In this document: positions 60,810-64,000 of the stretch, one piece after another
How positions within the stretch are numbered: position 1 is the first letter of the stretch
Layout of the letters: the number at the start of each line of letters is the position of its first letter
Source of the DNA: SIG78 sp045587205
GTDB lineage: Bacteria > Verrucomicrobiota > Lentisphaeria > Victivallales > Victivallaceae
Length of the DNA: 64,000 nt
Direction: 5' to 3'
Assembly (NCBI GenBank): GCA_045587205.1
Contig: JAZNBV010000025.1
Coordinates: 1 to 64,000 of the forward strand
Program-made: the position numbers and the translations under genes
The notes under the pieces: model-generated
The model's input: only the letters and a program-made list of their open reading frames with translations
Database searches by the model: none
What the model was told of the DNA's origin: nothing

Positions 60810-60931
60810 TTTTATCTCTCCAAAGATATATTTTTGTTCAAATATGCTGAAAATATGTACTTTTCGCTGAAATAAGTGCAATATAATACATATTTCTCTC
60901 CTTTTCTTAATATAACATTGCTTATTGAAAC

Positions 60932-60959
60932 TTGCAAATTCACAAAAAGGGGTTATAGT
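60932..60959 (+). promoter_or_regulatory. Predicted promoter of the pyrophosphatase gene
   Basis: -35 TTGCAA (60932-60937), 16-base spacer, -10 TATAGT (60954-60959). Confidence 0.6.
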
Positions 60960-60990
60960 TATAAAGCTGTTTTTTTTTGATACACAATAC

Positions 60991-61022
60991 CGGTCGGTCA
61001 GAGGCTTGCCGCCGTTTTTTTT
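60991..61022 (+). terminator. Possible attenuator hairpin in the hppA leader
   Basis: CGG-T-CGG pairs with CCG-CCG (six pairs, one bulged base, 11-base loop) and is followed by eight T. Lying ~25 bases after the predicted start of transcription and 120 bases before the gene, it could stop transcription early. The stem is short, so support is weak. Confidence 0.35.
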
Positions 61023-61143
61023 GTGCAAAAAAACAGTTTACCACGGGTTCGCAATATGTTCAAGGCGGTGTGTTTGCAGAAAAAAAGCATACTGTTCCGG
61101 CGGGTATTGCACTATACAAATCTATTACAAGGAGGTCATGGAA

Positions 61144-63522
61144 ATGATCCAAAAATTGTTCGGTGCCGCATTGGCGGTATTGGCTGTTGCCCCGGCGGCA
61201 CAGGCTGCAGAAGCTTGCAATGCAGCGGTTTGCAAACTGCAGACACTGTGGCTGGTTGCTCCGGTGGCTTCGGTGTTGGCTCTGGTGGTTGCAGTGGTCT
61301 TTTACAAGAAGATGATTGCCGCCAATGAGGGCAGTGATAAGATGAAAGAGATTGCCGGTTATGTGCGCGAAGGTGCAATGGCATACCTCTTCCGTCAGTA
61401 CAAGATCGTCGGCTGGGTTTTTGCTGTGCTGTTCGTGCTTTTTGCCGTGCTGGCATACTTCGGCTTGCAGAATCCGTTTGTTCCGGTGGCATTTCTTACC
61501 GGCGGTTTCTTCAGTGGTCTCTGCGGTTATATCGGTATGCGCACTGCTACTGCCGCCAGCAACCGTACTGCGCAGGCTGCCAGCGAAGGACTCAACCGCG
61601 GTTTGCAGGTGGCTTTCCGCTCCGGCGCTGTTATGGGGCTGGTGGTGGTCGGTCTCGGCTTGCTGGATATCTGTTTGTGGTATGTGATCCTTGATAAATT
61701 TATCTTTACTGCTGCTAATATGGCAAGCGGTCTGGATGTTTTCGGTCTGGAACTTGTCAAAGCCAATTGCACGGTTCCGGAAAAATATGTGGCGATCACC
61801 ACTACAATGCTTACCTTCGGTATGGGTGCTTCCACCCAGGCATTGTTTGCGCGTGTCGGCGGCGGTATCTACACCAAGGCTGCTGACGTCGGTGCCGACC
61901 TGGTGGGTAAAGTCGAAGCCGGTATTCCGGAAGACGACCCCCGCAACCCGGCTACCATTGCTGACAACGTCGGTGACAATGTCGGTGACGTTGCCGGTAT
62001 GGGTGCTGACCTTTACGAAAGCTATTGCGGTTCGATTCTGGCGACTGCCAGTCTGGGTGCTGCTGTGGCAGTGGGCGCTGCACAGTTTGAACTGGCAAGT
62101 GCGCTCAAGCTTATCCTGGCTCCGATGATCGTCGGCGGTCTGGGTACGATTTTCTCGATTTTCGGTATGCTTATGGTGCGCTGCAAAGAAGGTGCTTCGC
62201 AGAAGAATCTTCTCAACAGTCTGCTGACCGGTACTCTGGGCAGCTCAATACTTATCCTGATTGCTCTGGCAGTGCTGGTCAAACTCAACTTCATCACCTG
62301 GGGCCTTTTCGGTTCGGTGGTTGCCGGTCTGCTCTGCGGCGTGATTATCGGTCAGGCTACTGAATACTTTACTTCCGATGAATACAAACCTACCAAAGGT
62401 ATTGCCGCACAGGCGGTTATGGGTCCTGCTACAACCATTATCGACGGTCTTGCCACGGGTATGTATTCAACCGGTATTCCGGTAATTACAGTTTGCGCAG
62501 GCATTCTCTGTGCGTTCGGTTTTGCCGGCGGTTTCAGCAACTTCTCAATGGGGCTTTACGGTATCGGTTTTGCGGCAGTGGGTATGCTTTCCACGCTGGG
62601 TATCACTCTGGCGACCGACGCTTACGGCCCGATTGCCGACAATGCCGGCGGTAACGCTGAAATGTCGGGTATGCCGCACGAAGTGCGCGAACGCACCGAT
62701 GCGCTTGACAGTCTGGGCAACACCACTGCCGCCACCGGCAAGGGGTTTGCTATCGGTTCGGCGGCGCTGACCGCTATGGCTTTGCTGGCTGCCTATCTGG
62801 AAGAAGCCAAACTCTGCCTGATGAAAGGCGTGGATCTTGCCACAGCTGAAGGCAAGGCGCTTGCTGCGCAGATCAAAGATATTCCCGGTCTGGTGGAATA
62901 CTTTACACTGCATCTGATGAATCCTTATCTGATCTGCGGTTTGTTTGTCGGCGGTATGATGGCGTTCATCTTCTGCGCTATGACAATGAAGGCTGTGGGA
63001 CGCGCTGCCGGTGCTATGGTTGAAGAAGTGCGCCGTCAGTTCCGCGAAATGCCCGGTATTATGAACGGTACTGAAAAGCCCGATTATGCCCGCTGCGTGG
63101 AAATTTCCACCGCCGGAGCCCAGAAAGAGATGATCGTGCCCTCTCTGCTGGCGATCATTGTTCCGGTTGTTACCGGTCTGGTGCTGGGTGTTGCCGGGGT
63201 CATTGGTCTGTTGGCAGGCGGTCTGGTTGCCGGATTTATGCTGGCGACATTGCTGAACAACGCCGGCGGTGCCTGGGACAATGCCAAAAAGTTTATTGAA
63301 AAGGGCAACCACGGCGGCAAGAAACTTGCTGACGGCACCAAGAACCCGGTTCACGGCGCTGCGGTCATCGGCGATACTGTCGGCGACCCGTGCAAAGATA
63401 CCAGCGGTCCGAGCTTGAACATTCTGATCAAACTTATGAGTATGGTCAGTGTGGTCTTTGCGCCGGTGGTTATCAAATTTGCCCCGGTCATCCAGAGCTG
63501 GCTGGGACTCGGCAATATCTGA
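61144..63522 (+). CDS. hppA: Membrane-bound ion-pumping pyrophosphatase (K+-dependent type)
   Basis: A 792-residue protein with about 16 helices that couples PPi hydrolysis to H+ or Na+ export. Catalytic loops: DVGADLVGKVEAGIPEDDPR with NPATIADNVGDNVGDVAGMGADLYES, and ATDAYGPIADNAGGNAEMSG. In GNTTAATGKG, alanine replaces the lysine of K+-independent enzymes, which marks the K+-dependent class. An insert with low homology lies at ~555-585. Starts: ATG 61144 has AAGGAGG at 8 bases; ATG 61138 is only 2 bases from it. Own promoter and terminator. Confidence 0.93.
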   Translation: MIQKLFGAALAVLAVAPAAQAAEACNAAVCKLQTLWLVAPVASVLALVVAVVFYKKMIAANEGSDKMKEIAGYVREGAMAYLFRQYKIVGWVFAVLFVLFAVLAYFGLQNPFVPVAFLTGGFFSGLCGYIGMRTATAASNRTAQAASEGLNRGLQVAFRSGAVMGLVVVGLGLLDICLWYVILDKFIFTAANMASGLDVFGLELVKANCTVPEKYVAITTTMLTFGMGASTQALFARVGGGIYTKAADVGADLVGKVEAGIPEDDPRNPATIADNVGDNVGDVAGMGADLYESYCGSILATASLGAAVAVGAAQFELASALKLILAPMIVGGLGTIFSIFGMLMVRCKEGASQKNLLNSLLTGTLGSSILILIALAVLVKLNFITWGLFGSVVAGLLCGVIIGQATEYFTSDEYKPTKGIAAQAVMGPATTIIDGLATGMYSTGIPVITVCAGILCAFGFAGGFSNFSMGLYGIGFAAVGMLSTLGITLATDAYGPIADNAGGNAEMSGMPHEVRERTDALDSLGNTTAATGKGFAIGSAALTAMALLAAYLEEAKLCLMKGVDLATAEGKALAAQIKDIPGLVEYFTLHLMNPYLICGLFVGGMMAFIFCAMTMKAVGRAAGAMVEEVRRQFREMPGIMNGTEKPDYARCVEISTAGAQKEMIVPSLLAIIVPVVTGLVLGVAGVIGLLAGGLVAGFMLATLLNNAGGAWDNAKKFIEKGNHGGKKLADGTKNPVHGAAVIGDTVGDPCKDTSGPSLNILIKLMSMVSVVFAPVVIKFAPVIQSWLGLGNI

Positions 63523-63548
63523 TATTTGCCGGATAAAATTTGAATATG

Positions 63549-63583
63549 GAAAGCTCCGCAGGATTTGCGGAGCTTTTTTTTTG
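63549..63583 (+). terminator. Intrinsic terminator after hppA
   Basis: Stem AAGCTCCGCA / TGCGGAGCTT, short loop, T8 tail. Confidence 0.93.
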
Positions 63584-63660
63584 CTTTTTTATGCTGGAAA
63601 AATTGCTTTAAGCTGAATTTGCGTGTAAATTTTACTGAAGTTTTTTCAGGAGATTTTTTA

Positions 63661-64000
63661 TGGATAAGATTTTTATACGCGAGCTGACGGTTATGACCGT
63701 TATCGGTACCCGTCCCGATGAACGGCTGGCTGTGCGTCCGCTTGCAGTAAATGTGGTTATGGAGTGCGATCTTGCACCGGCTGGGGTGAGCGATGACCTC
63801 TGTAAATCGGTGAATTATCAGAGTGTGGCAGAAGATCTTTTGCAGCTCGGACGCGAAAAAAGCTTTTTTCTGATCGAGGCATTTGCTGAAAATGCCGCTG
63901 CCGGAATACTGAAAAAATATGATTTGGTCAACAGTGTGACTGTAACTGTTGATAAGCCGCACGCCATCGGATCTGCCGGTTCGGTGGCGGTGGAAATCAT
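63661..64000 (+). CDS. folB: Dihydroneopterin aldolase, cut by the window end
   Basis: The first 113 residues of a FolB-type protein (usually ~120): DKIFIRELTVMTVIGTRPDER at the N-terminus, DDLCKSVNYQSVAEDLLQL, the family lysine/glutamate region FFLIEAFAENAA, and VTVTVDKPHAIGSAGSVAVEI. It converts 7,8-dihydroneopterin to 6-hydroxymethyl-dihydropterin in folate synthesis, acting as an octamer in the cytoplasm. AGGAG lies 8 bases before the ATG. The frame is open to the edge. Confidence 0.88.

Larger units (their letters stand above)
60810..61143. other. Divergent promoter and leader region before the pyrophosphatase gene
   Basis: 334 bases: AT-rich promoter sequences for both directions, the hppA promoter (60932-60959), then a ~175-base leader containing a hairpin with a T8 run (60991-61022). 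The leader has no ORF with a ribosome site. Confidence 0.6.

Noticed and set aside
60960..61137. Fluoride riboswitch in the hppA leader
   Set aside because: I could not find the conserved pseudoknot segments of that class; the leader is kept as an unassigned observation.
1..64000. CRISPR array, prophage or rRNA operon
   Set aside because: No regularly spaced direct repeats, phage structural genes or rRNA sequence were seen anywhere in the window.

Overview
The window looks like a chromosomal segment of a PVC-superphylum bacterium, most probably an uncultured gut Lentisphaerota (Victivallis-like). This rests on gene content read from the sequence: a very long GreA-domain protein of the kind seen in Chlamydia and relatives, a TolQ-like plus two coiled-coil TolR-like protein operon of a type I associate with Planctomycetes and Verrucomicrobia, GxDLY-type SGNH hydrolases, and many Gfo/Idh oxidoreductases and sugar-phosphate isomerases. 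The assignment is inference; no 16S or other phylogenetic marker was compared.

Layout. 1-2600 is an AT-rich accessory patch: the tail of an IS4-family transposase, then what appears to be the 3' remnant of a very large antiviral-type protein, ending at the 3' end of a tRNA-Gln gene. 2.9-5.4 kb has an MFS transporter and a LysM protein. 5.5-12.9 kb is a minus-strand run: alpha/beta hydrolase, split chromate transporter, DUF3047 protein, lytic transglycosylase, exported protein, aspS and a Gfo/Idh oxidoreductase. 13.3-14.1 kb is a NERD protein. 14.1-23.5 kb is the nusA-infB-rbfA-nrnA-truB operon, extended by a His/Cys-rich protein and a DinG-type helicase, with a structured leader in front of nusA. 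23.6-28.9 kb holds a YbaK deacylase, a thioester-reductase-like SDR, a xylose-isomerase-like protein with a Gfo/Idh partner, and a YihY membrane protein.

29.0-32.0 kb is a four-gene TolQ/TolR-like operon of unknown function, the best candidate here for an undescribed system. 32.1-36.2 kb is proS, nifU, nifS and a DUF493 protein. 36.2-42.8 kb is a LysR regulator divergent from a six-gene catabolic operon (enolase superfamily, M20 amidohydrolase, two-subunit class I fumarase/tartrate dehydratase, AtuA-like, DUF4387). 43-50 kb has an SGNH hydrolase, a NifX-like protein, a cluster of hairpins, the GreA-domain protein, an LptF/G permease and a COG2509 flavoprotein. 50.2-52.3 kb pairs an sn-glycerol-1-phosphate dehydrogenase with a HAD phosphatase. 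52.5-64 kb has trigger factor, two MFS transporters around an MntR-like regulator and a Nudix enzyme, a minus-strand operon of esterases, mntP and a Xer recombinase, then a potassium-dependent type membrane pyrophosphatase and a truncated folB.

Most genes are tightly packed with ATGA overlaps and good Shine-Dalgarno sequences. Several housekeeping genes share TTGCNA / TATATT promoters.
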